The position numbers and the translations under genes are program-made. Under the pieces are notes generated by a model. That model did not search any database and was not told where the DNA came from. It saw only the letters and a program-made list of their open reading frames with translations. Shown one piece after another: positions 53,087 through 63,088 of a stretch of DNA of 64,000 nucleotides. Source of the stretch: Sphingomonadales bacterium (lineage in GTDB: Bacteria > Pseudomonadota > Alphaproteobacteria > Sphingomonadales > Sphingomonadaceae); contig JADJAC010000011.1 in the NCBI GenBank assembly GCA_016704425.1, positions 1,231,042 to 1,295,041 on the forward strand, read 5' to 3'. The stretch's first letter is position 1; every line of letters starts with the position of its first letter.

Positions 53087-54360
53087 ACCTCATCTCGGTT
53101 CGATCCGAACCTGAAGAGAGAGCCCAACCGATCGAACCTCTGCTAAGTCGCAAAGTCGATATGCCAGAGGTTGAGCTGGGACCGGACGATGATGCCGTAA
53201 TTCTGTTTACATCTGGATCAACAGGTCATCCTAAAGGTTCAGTGTCCACCCATCGAAATATCCTCGCCTCATTACTGTCATGGGAACTTGATTTAACTTG
53301 CATGGCGGTTTTGAAAGGCAGGACGAAATCTAAAAAAAATGGCAGCAAAGCGTATACCGATTCGACGCTATTAGGGATGCCGCTATTTCATGTGAATGGT
53401 TTATTGGCAGTCTTACTAGCCAGTTACCGTAAACAGCGAAAAGTGGTTGCCATGTACAAATGGGATCCCATGCGCGCGGTTGAGCTGGTTGAACGCGAGA
53501 AAATAATCAGCTTTGTCGGCACTCCGGCCATGACGGGAGATATCATGCTGGCTGCCCAAGACACTGGTCATGATGTCGGAAGTTTGTTGGCCGTTGGCGG
53601 GGGGCGGTGCTGCGCGCGCTGAATCGCAGGTCAAGGGCCTTGATGACACATTCAAAAATGCTAAGCCTGGTACCGCCTGGGGTATGACCGAGACCAATTC
53701 CATCGGCACATCTATCGTAGGCGATGATTATCTGAGCAGGCCATCGAGTTCCGGTCGCGTCAGCGCGGTTCTTGAATTGGGGGTGGTTGATGATGGCGGA
53801 AATTTTCTTCCATCAGGAGAGCGCGGAGAATTATTGATCCGAGGCACTCAGTTATTCACAAATATTGGGAACGCCCAGACTCCATTGATGATTTTCTAGA
53901 AGATGGTTGGTTCCGAACTGGAGATATCGCATATATTGATAAAGAGGGCTTCTTGTATGTCGTCGACCGACTGAAACAGATCATAATTCGCGGTGGCGAA
54001 AACATTGGTTGTAGCGAAGTAGAGTCAGCTTTGGCAGGTTATCCGTCTATCATTGAAGCGTGTGTTTATGGTGTGCCTGATGAGAGGCTCGGCGAAGAAG
54101 TTGCGGCCACGATATACGCTGACAATCAGGTAGATGTTGCGGCATTGCAAGAAAGTTTGAAAAGCAAGCTCGCCAATTTCAAGATCCCGAAATATGTCCG
54201 GATTTCGGAGACCCCTCTGGCCAGAATTGCATCTGGAAAATCGACAAGAAATCGATCCAGAAAGAGCATGTTCTCGAATTGGATACCAAAAAGACTTAGG
54301 ACAATACCAGAGCTCTCAACACGAAAGCGGAAATCTGGCACCATACTCTATTGCACTTGA
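53087..54360 (+). pseudogene. AMP-forming acyl-CoA ligase, 5'-truncated and frameshifted
   Basis: A paralogue, diverged in sequence, of the ligase at 46946-48616, lacking its first ~180 residues because the IS ends at 53086. Three segments in different frames carry VILFTSGSTGHPKGSVSTHR, then AWGMTETNSIGTSIVGDDYL, then MYVVDRLKQIIIRGGENIGC and PLARIASGK. Breaks occur near 53612 (G run), 53870 and 54240. The C-terminus past the catalytic Lys region is garbled (STRNRSRKSMFS). Not functional as read. Confidence 0.85.
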
Positions 54361-54503
54361 CAGCGCACTAAACCTTTCTGCGATAATGAGGCGTATGGCA
54401 CCCAGTTATTATGGCTGCACAATATGCTGCCTATTGTCGGTGCTCGGTTATTGTTCTGTCTTGAAGTCTGCGCAAATTTTCTTCGAAGTCCTCTTTGCTC
54501 AAG

Positions 54504-55831
54504 GTCGCGTCCGTCAAGGTGGTGTAATTTCGGCTGTGGCCGTGGGCCATCGTCAGGCGGCTTTGGCGGTGATGTGTAGGGGCTGATTTTCCTCCTCGAT
54601 CATGGGTTGGTTGAGTTCGGCCATGCCTTCGATCTGCATGTATCGGTGCTGGAGCTGCCACTCGTCGTTCTGCTCCATCAGCACAGCCCCGACGAGGCGG
54701 ATGATGCTGTCTTCGTTCGGGAAGATTCCGACGACGTCGGCGCGGCGCTTGACCTCCTTGTTGAGCCGCTCGAGCGGATTGGTTGAGTGTAACTTCGTGC
54801 GGTGCTGGGTGGGAAAGCCGGTGTAGGCGAGCACGTCGGTTTCGGCCTCGTCCATGCAGGCGCCGAGCTTGGGCCAACGGGTGCGCAACTGGTCGGCGAC
54901 CTGTCGCCAGACCTGCGTTGCGCTTTTCTGATCGGGCTGCAGGAAGACCTGGCGGATCGCGGCGGCGACGACAGTGTTCTGGCCCTTGGGCACATAGGAC
55001 AGGGCATTGCGCATGAAGTGCACCCGGCAGCGCTGCCAGGTGGCGCCCATGACGCGGGTGATCGCGCCCTTGAGGCCCTCGTGAGCATCGGAGATGACCA
55101 GCTTCACGCCGGTAAGACCGCGCCGAACAAGGTCCTTCAGGAAGTCGGACCAGAAGACCTCCGCTTCCGAGGGGCCGATATGCAGGCCGACGATCTCGCG
55201 CCGGCCCTCGGTGTTGACGGCCATGGCGATTATTGCGGCAACGCTGATGATCCGCCCGCCTTCGCGTACCTTGAGATAGGTGGCATCGAGCCAGAGATAC
55301 GGCCATTCGCCGGTGAGCGGGCGTTTCAGAAAGGCATGGACGCGCTCGTCAATGTCCTTGCAAAGCTTGGAGACGGTGGACTTGGAGATGCCGGTCATGC
55401 CCATGGCCTGGACGAGTTCATCGACCCGCCGGGTGCTGACCCCGCCGATCCACGCTTCCTGGATCACCGCAACCAGCGCTTTCTCGACCATCTTGCGGGG
55501 CTCAAGGAAGCCCGGAAAGTAGGACCCAGCACGCAGCTTGGGGATTTTCAGGTTCAGCGTGCCTACCCGGGTATCCAGCGAACGGTCGCGATAGCCGTTG
55601 CGCCAGGTCGCGCGCTCGCTGCTGCGTTCGTGGCGACCCGCGCCGATCAGGCCATCAACGTCGGCCTCCAAGCCGCCGGCCTCGGTCTCGGCGATGGTGC
55701 GCAAAAATCCGGTTGGCCGCCCTTCGCAGCCAAGCTCCGATCAGGTAATCTGTCCTCGGTCATCGGGAACTCCTCTTCGTCACGGTTGAAGTGTGCAAAC
55801 TCCACCATAACGATGAACCCGGTGGCCACCA
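54504..55831 (-). mobile_element. IS256-family insertion sequence, 5' end removed by IS21
   Basis: Mutator-type element on the minus strand. One end, near 54504-54532 (gtccgtcaaggtggtgtaat), resembles the terminal repeat of the second IS256 element at 60584-60607. The other end is missing: the 5' leader, homologous to that of the second element, is cut ~30 bases short at the IS21 boundary 55832. Confidence 0.75.
54553..55763 (-). pseudogene. IS256-family (Mutator) transposase, frameshifted near the N-terminus
   Basis: About 403 residues. The main frame (55704 to 54553) has GAGRHERSSERATWRNGYRD, LKIPKLRAGSYFPGFLEPRK, WPYLWLDATYLKVREGGRII (first Asp), VKLVISDAHEGLKGAI (second Asp), RCRVHFMRNAL and HSTNPLERLNKEVKRRADVV (Glu). 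The true N-terminus (MTEDRLPDRSLAAKGGQPDF from 55763) is in another frame, shifted at a T5 run near 55706 where T6 would keep the frame. It shares the fold and motifs with the second IS256 transposase but is only moderately similar. Confidence 0.88.
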
Positions 55832-55915
55832 TGTTGATTGTCACTGAGAGTTGACCCGGGATTTTCACTGAGAAGTGACCCGTCTCGGATATATGTTTCG
55901 ATTAATTCCTGTGGG

Positions 55916-56698
55916 TCAAGATGATGTTTTCTCCTTTCCGGGTTTTGCCTGCTGGGCAGAGCTGTTTTTGAAGCGGAAGCTGTCGTTTCCGGTTTCCAGG
56001 ATATGGCAGTGATGGGTGAGCCGATCGAGGAGCGCGGTGGTCATCTTGGCATCGCCGAACACGCTCGCCCATTCACTGAAGCTGAGGTTGGTGGTGATGA
56101 CGACGCTGGTGCGCTCATAGAGTTTGCTGAGCAGATGGAACAGCAATGCGCCGCCCGAAGCGCTGAACGGTAGATAGCCCAGCTCATCGAGGATCACGAG
56201 ATCGGAGTGGACAAGCCGGTTGGCGATCTGTCCGGTTCTGCCTTGCGCCTTTTCCTGTTCGAGGGCGTTTACCAGCTCCACGGTGGAGAAGAAGCGCACC
56301 CGCTTCCTGTGATGTTCGATGGCCTGCACACCGAGCGCGGTGGCGACATGGGTCTTCCCGGTGCCCGGACCGCCAACCAGCACGACATTGTCGGCAACAT
56401 CAATAAAATCGCAGCGGTGAAGCTGGCGAACCAGCGCCTCGTTGATCTCGCTGCTGGCAAAGTCGAAGCCGGCAAGATCACGATAGGCCGGGAACCGCGC
56501 GACCTTGAGTTGATAGGCAACAGAGCGCACCTCCCGTTCGGCCGTCTCGGCCTTGAGTAGCTGGGAGAGCATGGGCACGGCGGCTTCGAACGCCGGCGAT
56601 CCCTGTGCCATGAGATCGGTAACGGCCTGTGCCATACCGTGCATCTTCAGGCTTCGAAGCATCACGACGATAGCGCCACTGGCAGGATCATGACGCAT
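55916..56698 (-). CDS. istB: IS21-family helper ATPase IstB
   Basis: 260 residues from ATG 56698, overlapping the istA stop by ~11 bases. DnaC-like AAA+ protein: Walker A VLVGGPGTGKTHVATALG, Walker B LVILDELGYLPFSASG, sensor region SVVITTNLSFSEWASVFGDA. It regulates IstA-mediated transposition and target choice. Intact. A longer frame to 56752 starts inside istA and is less likely. Confidence 0.93.
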   Translation of the reverse strand: MRHDPASGAIVVMLRSLKMHGMAQAVTDLMAQGSPAFEAAVPMLSQLLKAETAEREVRSVAYQLKVARFPAYRDLAGFDFASSEINEALVRQLHRCDFIDVADNVVLVGGPGTGKTHVATALGVQAIEHHRKRVRFFSTVELVNALEQEKAQGRTGQIANRLVHSDLVILDELGYLPFSASGGALLFHLLSKLYERTSVVITTNLSFSEWASVFGDAKMTTALLDRLTHHCHILETGNDSFRFKNSSAQQAKPGKEKTSS

Positions 56699-58220
56699 GG
56701 CGTGTCTCCCGACGCAGCGCATCATAGCGTTCGACATTGGCCATTGGTTCACTGACCAGCCTCAGGGCCTGCGGTGCCGTCACCGGCGGCGTAGCGGTGG
56801 GCTTTCCGTCAAGCAGCCGATGCAGCAGGTTGAGGATATGGGTCTTGGTCGGAACGCCAGCCTCCAGTGCCCGTTCGACCGCAGTCAGTACGGCCTGTTC
56901 GTCATGATGGAGAACCAGTGACAGGATCTCGACCATCTCCCGGTCACCCCCAGGGGTACGCAGTAGATGCGCCTGCAACCGCCGGAAGGCATCGGGCATC
57001 TCCAGGAACGGCGCACCGTTACGCAACGCTCCGGGCTTGCGCTGGACGACGGCGAGATAATGGCGCCAGTCGTAGACAGTGTGGCCCGGCAGATGATGCG
57101 ATCGATCGATGATGCGGGGATGCTCGCATATTACCTGCCCCTCGGCGGCGACCAGGATGCGATCGGGGTAAATCCGCAAGGACACGGGCCGATTGGCGAA
57201 GGATGCCGGTACGCTGTAGCGGTTCCGGTCCAGATGGACGAGGCAGGTCGGCGAGACGCGCTTGCCAAGTTCCACAAAGCCATCGAACGGCCTGCCCATC
57301 GGCATCAGGCTTTGCACTTCGTCGGCCCATGCGTCCGCGACCGAGCCCGGCTCGATCCCGTGCGGTATCTGCTGCCACAAGGCCCTGCAGCGCTGTTCGA
57401 GCCACAGGTTGAGCGCATCAAGGCTCTCCGCCTGAGGGACAGGTTGCCACAGGCGATGACGAGCGTCCTGAACGTTCTTCTCGACCTGGCCTTTCTCCCA
57501 TCCTGCTGCCGGGTTGCAGAACTCGGCCTCGAACAGATAATGACTGACCATCGCCAGAAAGCGGGCATTGACGGTCCTCTCCTTGCCGCGCCCGACCTTG
57601 TCGACGGCGGTGCGCATATTGTCATAGATGCCCCGGCGCGGGACGCCGCCCAGCACGCGGAACGCATGATTATGGGCATCGAACAGCATCTCGTGCGTCT
57701 GCAACAAATAGGCCCGCACCAGAAAGGCCCGGCTGTGGCTGAGCTTGAAGTGCGCCACCTGCAGCTTGGTGCGCACCCCGTCAATGATCGCCCAGTCTTC
57801 GCTCCAGTCGAACTGGAACGCTTCTCCCGGCGCAAACGCCAAGGGCACATAGGTGCCGCGACCGCTCATCTGCTGCGCTTGCCGGTAATCGTCGCGCCAG
57901 GCCCGTGCAAAGGCGGCAACCCGGCCATAGGAACCGTCATAACCCAGCGTGACGAGATCGGCGTGCAACTGCTTCACCGTACGCTTCTGCTTGCGCGGCC
58001 GTCCCATCTCCCGCTTCAGCCATGCCGATAATCGTTCGGCAAACGGATCCAGCTTGCTCGGTCGCTCCGGTACCTTGAACCGGGGTTCTACAGTCCCCGC
58101 ACGCAAATATTTACGGATGGTATTACGGGATAGTCCCGTACGGCGGGCAATCTCCCGGATCGGTAAATGATCGCGCAAATGCCAGCGCCGAATAATGCTC
58201 AATAACGCCATGTCCAACAC
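56688..58220 (-). CDS. istA: IS21-family transposase IstA
   Basis: 510 residues with N-terminal helix-turn-helix (SIIRRWHLRDHLPIREIARR, TGLSRNTIRKYLRAG), an rve integrase core (EAFQFDWSEDWAIIDGVRTK with first Asp, YDNMRTAVDKVGRG with second Asp, KGQVEKNVQDARHR with Glu), and a C-terminal Mu-type beta-barrel. All catalytic residues present, so the element is probably active. An opposite-strand frame of 354 codons is only its shadow. Confidence 0.93.
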   Translation of the reverse strand: MLDMALLSIIRRWHLRDHLPIREIARRTGLSRNTIRKYLRAGTVEPRFKVPERPSKLDPFAERLSAWLKREMGRPRKQKRTVKQLHADLVTLGYDGSYGRVAAFARAWRDDYRQAQQMSGRGTYVPLAFAPGEAFQFDWSEDWAIIDGVRTKLQVAHFKLSHSRAFLVRAYLLQTHEMLFDAHNHAFRVLGGVPRRGIYDNMRTAVDKVGRGKERTVNARFLAMVSHYLFEAEFCNPAAGWEKGQVEKNVQDARHRLWQPVPQAESLDALNLWLEQRCRALWQQIPHGIEPGSVADAWADEVQSLMPMGRPFDGFVELGKRVSPTCLVHLDRNRYSVPASFANRPVSLRIYPDRILVAAEGQVICEHPRIIDRSHHLPGHTVYDWRHYLAVVQRKPGALRNGAPFLEMPDAFRRLQAHLLRTPGGDREMVEILSLVLHHDEQAVLTAVERALEAGVPTKTHILNLLHRLLDGKPTATPPVTAPQALRLVSEPMANVERYDALRRETRHAS

Positions 58221-58317
58221 TCCATGATCCCTCGCTCATCAAAGCCAGGGATGAGTTCAACATGGGTCAAATCTCAGTGGAAATTTATAACCCTCCCGGG
58301 TCAACTCTCAGCGACAA

Positions 58318-59223
58318 TCAACAGTCCAGGGGCTGGTCGCCGTGGATCTTCTGGTAGCCGAGGGTCAGGGTGTGGGCACCGATGCTGTAGGCAGCGGCCA
58401 GTGACCAGGCAGTGACGTCTATGTTCCCGGCCAGGGCCTGGCCCTGCTCTGTGGTGCGGTAGATGTTGGCATCCAGGTTCAGTGCGCGCTGCTCTCCCAG
58501 TGGCAGGGTGTAGTTGCCGTTGAGGTAGTGCTGACGCCACAGGTCTTCGTAGCGGGAGGTGTAAAGCGTCACGCTGGTGTTATCGTCAATGCCGTAGGAG
58601 CCGCCGAGATAGTCGACATTGCCTCCTTTTACTCCGGCGTAACCGGCAAAGAAATCACCATCGCCGTGGGTCTGGTTGTAATCCTTGCCCGAGGTAAAGT
58701 GGCCTGCGTCGATATACAGATCATCTATTTCGCTGCTGGTAAACATGAAGCCCGTGGCCGTGGCGGGGAACATGCGGGTATCGGCCAGGGCGAATACCGG
58801 GTTATAGGGGCGCAGATCCCCGTACTTGAGTTCGCTCCTGGAAATACGCATTTTCACGGCCGCGCGGGCGGAAGTGGACTCATCACGCGAGGCGCCATTG
58901 CTTTTCATGGGGAACATGTCCGAGCGATTGCGTCCGCGACCGGAGTCCAGTTTCAGTGCCAGATAGGCATGGGCATCCAGGCCAAAACCGACTGTACCGG
59001 AGGTATATCCCGAGGTGAATGCGGACAGGATACTATGGCCCCATTCCCGTCCATCCTTCCCGCCACTGTGATTGTCACTGTTGTAATAGTAGTTGCGGTT
59101 CAATACCGACAGTTGACTGCCTTCGATGAATCCAGTGCCCGGTTGCTGTTCGGCACTCACTGCCTGAACAGCGGTGGCAAGCAAGGTCATAACTGTAAGG
59201 CTGATGATATTGTTCTTGTTCAT
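58318..59223 (-). pseudogene. OprD-family outer-membrane porin, C-terminus removed by IS21
   Basis: 301 residues of a normally ~420-residue porin. Signal peptide (MNKNNIISLTVMTLLATAVQ AVSAEQ), then OprD hallmarks: GFIEGSQLSVLNRNYYYNSD, EWGHSILSAFTSGYTSGTVG, FGLDAHAYLALKLDSG, and KMRISRSELKYGDLRPYNPV. The frame runs into the IS21 terminal repeat and stops (DQPLDC). OprD proteins of pseudomonads and relatives take up basic amino acids or small acids, so this gene suggests a gammaproteobacterial donor for the right end of the window. The truncated barrel would not assemble. Confidence 0.88.
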
Positions 59224-59246
59224 ATGTCATCTTCTGCAATTGTTGG

Positions 59247-60607
59247 GTAGTGTCCTCATGAGTGGTGTAAATCTTCACGGTAGGGTGGCGGCCACCGTGG
59301 GTCTCCGTAAACTGGAGGTTACGACACCTTCACCAATCACGGAGAGACACCACGATGACCGAGGACAGGATGGCATTGATTGAGCTGGCTGAAAAGCATG
59401 CGGACGGTGATTTACTGAGGGAGCTGGGCGAACTGGTCCTGCAGCGACTGATGGATGCAGAGGCGGAGCAGCGTTGCGGCGCCGGCCGACATGAACGCAG
59501 TGAGGGCCGGGTCAACCAGCGCAACGGCTATCGCGAGCGCACACTGGAGACACGATTGGGAACGATGGACCTGCGAATTCCGAAGCTGCGCACGGGCAGT
59601 TACCTGCCGAGCTTCCTGGAGCCCCGGAAGGCCTCGGAGCAGGCGTTGGTGGCTGTTGTGCAGGAGGCGTATGTGAAGGGGATATCGACCCGCAAGGTCG
59701 ATGATCTGGTGCAGGCGATGGGTATGAGCGGCATCTCCAAGAGCCAGGTATCGCGACTGTGCGAGGAACTGGACGAGCGCGTCGAGGCTTTCCTGAATCG
59801 CCCGCTGGAGGGCCCATGGGCCTACGTCTGGCTGGATGCGACCTATCTAAAATCGCGCGAGCGTGGCGCTGTCAGCAGCCAAGCGGTGGTTGTTGCCGTT
59901 GGCGTCAGCAGCGAAGGTCGCCGGGAAACCTTGGGCATGGCTGTGGGTCCGGCCGAGACTGAAGCCTTCTGGACCGAGTTCCTACGCAGCCTGGTGCGCC
60001 GTGGCCTGTCAGGCGTGCGACTGGTGGTCTCGGATGCCCACGAGGGCCTGAAGCAGGCGATTGCCAAGGTCATAGGAGCTACCTGGCAACGCTGCCGGGT
60101 GCACTTCATGCGCAATGCGCTGGCCCATGTCCCGCGCAAGCAGCACTCCATGGTGGCCGCCGTGATCCGCACGGCCTTCGTGCAGGAGAACCAGCAGGAG
60201 GCACGCCAGCAGTGGCGAGAAACCGCTGACAAGCTGCGAGAGCGCTTCGCCAAGGTAGCGGAGCTCATGGACAGCGCCGAGGACGACGTGCTTGCCTTCA
60301 TGAGCTTCCCGAAAGAGCACTGGCCTCAGCTGGCATCGACGAATTCCCTGGAGCGATTGAACAAGGAAATCAAACGCCGCTCGCGGGTGGTGGGTATCTT
60401 CCCGAACAACGCTGCCATCATGCGGCTCGTGGGAACGCTACTCGCTGAGCAAACAGATGAATGGCAGGTGACACGCCGCTACATGAGCCAAGAGACGTTG
60501 GCGCGCGTGCTGAGCAAGGAAGACCAGGCCAACCTACTGCCACAGTCTGAGGCCGCCTGAAGCAATGAAACTGGAGACCGGAATTACACCACTTGACGGG
60601 ACACTAC
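59247..60607 (+). mobile_element. IS256-family insertion sequence, complete
   Basis: 1361 bp with 24-bp imperfect inverted repeats (gtagtgtcc..agtggtgtaa at 59247-59270 and its complement at 60584-60607). Inserted between the porin gene's upstream region and the glycyl radical enzyme leader. No 8-9 base target duplication is apparent, which suggests deletion or recombination at the ends. Confidence 0.88.
59355..60560 (+). CDS. IS256-family (Mutator) transposase
   Basis: 401 residues, complete. DDE core: WAYVWLDATYLKSRERGAVS, VRLVVSDAHEGLKQAIAKVI, RCRVHFMRNALAHVPRKQHS, ASTNSLERLNKEIKRRSRVV. The N-terminus (GAGRHERSEGRVNQRNGYRE, LRIPKLRTGSYLPSFLEPRK) is typical. A gagag-type ribosome site precedes ATG 59355. 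Unlike the other IS256 copy it has no frameshift, so it is probably functional. Confidence 0.95.
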   Translation: MTEDRMALIELAEKHADGDLLRELGELVLQRLMDAEAEQRCGAGRHERSEGRVNQRNGYRERTLETRLGTMDLRIPKLRTGSYLPSFLEPRKASEQALVAVVQEAYVKGISTRKVDDLVQAMGMSGISKSQVSRLCEELDERVEAFLNRPLEGPWAYVWLDATYLKSRERGAVSSQAVVVAVGVSSEGRRETLGMAVGPAETEAFWTEFLRSLVRRGLSGVRLVVSDAHEGLKQAIAKVIGATWQRCRVHFMRNALAHVPRKQHSMVAAVIRTAFVQENQQEARQQWRETADKLRERFAKVAELMDSAEDDVLAFMSFPKEHWPQLASTNSLERLNKEIKRRSRVVGIFPNNAAIMRLVGTLLAEQTDEWQVTRRYMSQETLARVLSKEDQANLLPQSEAA

Positions 60608-60688
60608 CACTCCTTGTACTCTCCATAGTATGTGCTTCGTTTAAGACGGGGCGACATGTAAAGCAACCGCTGAGACGCGAGGTGAAAT

Positions 60689-63088
60689 ATGAATGCAATT
60701 ACTAATGTCGTTGGTCAGTCACTGGAAGATGGTGCTCGAGTCGCTCGCCTGAAGAAAGCTGTCGACGAGGCTACCTACGGTGGCTGCATCGAGCGCGCAG
60801 TGCTTTGGTCAGAGTATTACATGGATGAGGCCAACGATGGGGAAATCTACGGCCGTTCAGATAGCTGAAGCGACACGCCACGTCCTGGCCAACAAAACGG
60901 TGAAAATCTATCCTGACGAGCTGATTGTTGGCAACTTCACCGCCAAACGGGTCGCCGGCATCTGTTATCCGGAGTTGGGCGGTCTGGGCATAATGATTGG
61001 TGTCGACAAACTACCCACCCGCAAGGTCAATCCTCTCGAGATCAGCGAAGACGAGCAGGCAAAACTCCAGTCATATATTCCGTTCTGGATGGACTGGATG
61101 GACAAGAATATGGTTTATCTTGCCTTTGGCGGGCAGGAAGAGCAGATGCGCTTTGTTAAGGAGCAGATTGAAGCACTGCAGTACCAATTGTATGAGGCTG
61201 GTGGTATTGCTCACCTGGCACCCGGCTACGAGAAAGTGATCAAACTGGGTGCCGAGGGCATCATCGCCGAGGTGGAGGCCTTCGAGGCACAAACCAACGA
61301 TCCCTCCAAGCTGGACTTCTACCAGTCTGTGAAAATCTCAATGAATGCGCTGGCAGAGTTTGGTGACCGCTATGCGACCGAGGCGCGTAGGCTGGCAGAG
61401 GCTGAAGCGGACCCTCAGCGGAAACTTGATCTAGAGCGGATTGCGGAGGTCTGCGCTCGCGTACCACGTTATGGCGCAACCAGTTTCTATGAAGCGGTCC
61501 AATCAATGACCCTCACCCACATCGCCATTTTCCAGGAGACAATAGGTGAAACCACCTGTCCGGGCCGCGTGGACCAATTCCTGAATTCCTACTATGAAGA
61601 GGATTTGGCGGCTGGACGTATTTCAAGACAAGAGGCGAAAGATATTCTGGGAGCTTTCTGCGTAAAGCTATGCGAAACCATCCCCATGTACTCCGACGAG
61701 CTGACCAGCATGCTCGGTGGATTGACCAGCTGGAGGTAGTGACCATCGGTGGTCAGGACTCCGAGGGCAACGATGCGACCAATGAACTGAGTTTCATTTG
61801 TTGGAGCTCGCCGATGAGTTGCGCATGCGCCAGCCCAACTTCCACGTCCGTCTCCACGAGAACACACCCAAGGCATTCTACGATGAGGTCATCCGGGTGA
61901 ACTTCGGCCCGGGTTCGGCGCCCGCCATGTATAACGACGAGACCATCATCGAGTCCATGATGAATGTCGGTTATTCCCTGGAGGATGCCAGGGACTATGT
62001 CGCCATCGGCTGTGTTGAGCCCACGGCGCCGGGCAAGACCCTGGGTTCCACCGACGCCGGGATGTACAACATGGCCCTGGCCCTGGAAATGGCGCTCAAC
62101 GAGGGGTGCCAGTTTGGTTCTGACCGACAGATCGGTGTCAAGACACCCCCGGTCTCCAGCATGAAGAGCATGGATGACGTATTGGACGCCTACAAGGTGC
62201 AGGTGAAGCATCAGCTGGGCAAGCTGCACGCGGATTTGCAGAAGTGTGAACAGTTGAGCGCCAAGTACCACCCCACCCCGATCACCAGCGCTACGCTGGA
62301 AGGCTGTCTCGAGCAGGGTGTTTGCTCTACACAGGGTGGCGCGAAGTACAATTTCTCCGGTATCCAGGGCACCGGCATGGCGGTCGTGGCCGATTCCTGG
62401 GGCCATTGAGAGTGCTGTGTTCGAGGACAAGTGGCTCACCCTTGAGGAGCTGGTCGCTCACCTGAAAGACAATCTCTCGGATGAGGTTGTGCGGACCAGG
62501 CTGAAAGGCATCGATAAATTTGGCAACGATATTCCCAAGGCGGATGCCTGGATGAAGTGGGTCGGGGATCACTACTCCGATTCCATTCACGCCCTGGGCA
62601 AGAATACCCGCGGTGGCCAGTACCTGGCGGGCGTGTACTCCAACACTTCCCACACCCACTTCGGCGGGCTGATCAATGCCACACCAAATGGCCGTCGTGC
62701 CGGCGAGACCTTCGCCTCGGGTTTTGCGCCGGAAAACGGTGCAGACAAGCGTGGCTCCACCGCCTTGATCAATTCGATGAACCGGATCGATTTCAAGAAG
62801 TTTGCCAATGGCATCAACTTCAATATCAAGCTGGATGCCTCCAGTTACGACTGTGACGATGGTAAGAGTGCACTGGGTAGCATGTACAAGGTGTACTTCA
62901 AACGGCACGGTATGCAGGTGCAGGCCAATATGCTGGATCCGAAAATCCTGATTGAGGCACGGGACAACCCGGAGTTGCACCCCAACCTGCTGATTCGGGT
63001 ATCTGGCTACTCGGCGTACTTCAACGATCTATCACCTGAAATGCAGGATGAGGTGATATCCCGGAGCAGTAATGGGGCGGAGCAGTAA
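60689..63088 (+). pseudogene. Glycyl radical enzyme (PFL2/dehydratase type), several frameshifts
   Basis: About 790 residues spread over four segments. Start MNAITNVVGQSLEDGARVAR at ATG 60689 with gaggtga upstream. A shift near 60840 (G run) leads to GKSTAVQIAEATRHVLANKT. Another near 61735 separates MLGGLTSW from VVTIGGQDSEGNDATNELSF. A third near 62400 precedes IESAVFEDKWLTLEELVAH. The thiyl site is ARDYVAIGCVEPTAPGK (GCVEP motif) and the glycyl radical site LLIRVSGYSAYFNDLS near the C-terminus (Gly in RVSGY). The GCVEP form fits dehydratases and C-N/C-S lyases such as glycerol/propanediol dehydratase, choline or isethionate lyase, rather than pyruvate formate-lyase. The substrate cannot be told. 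The enzyme is oxygen-sensitive, so an anaerobic donor is implied. Confidence 0.85.

Larger units (their letters stand above)
55832..58323 (-). mobile_element. IS21-family insertion sequence
   Basis: 2492 bp bounded by inverted repeats that start TGTTGATTGTCACTGAGAGT (left, 55832) and its near complement ending at 58323. A second internal pair (tcactgagaagtgaccc) lies just inside. Carries istA and istB. It interrupts an IS256 leader on the left and an oprD-type gene on the right, so its two flanks come from different loci and no target duplication is seen. Confidence 0.9.

Noticed and set aside
54802..55854. 350-codon plus-strand frame opposite the IS256 transposase
   Set aside because: No homology; coding on the minus strand is clear from the DDE motifs.
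56967..58031. 354-codon plus-strand frame opposite istA
   Set aside because: Shadow of an intact IS21 transposase.
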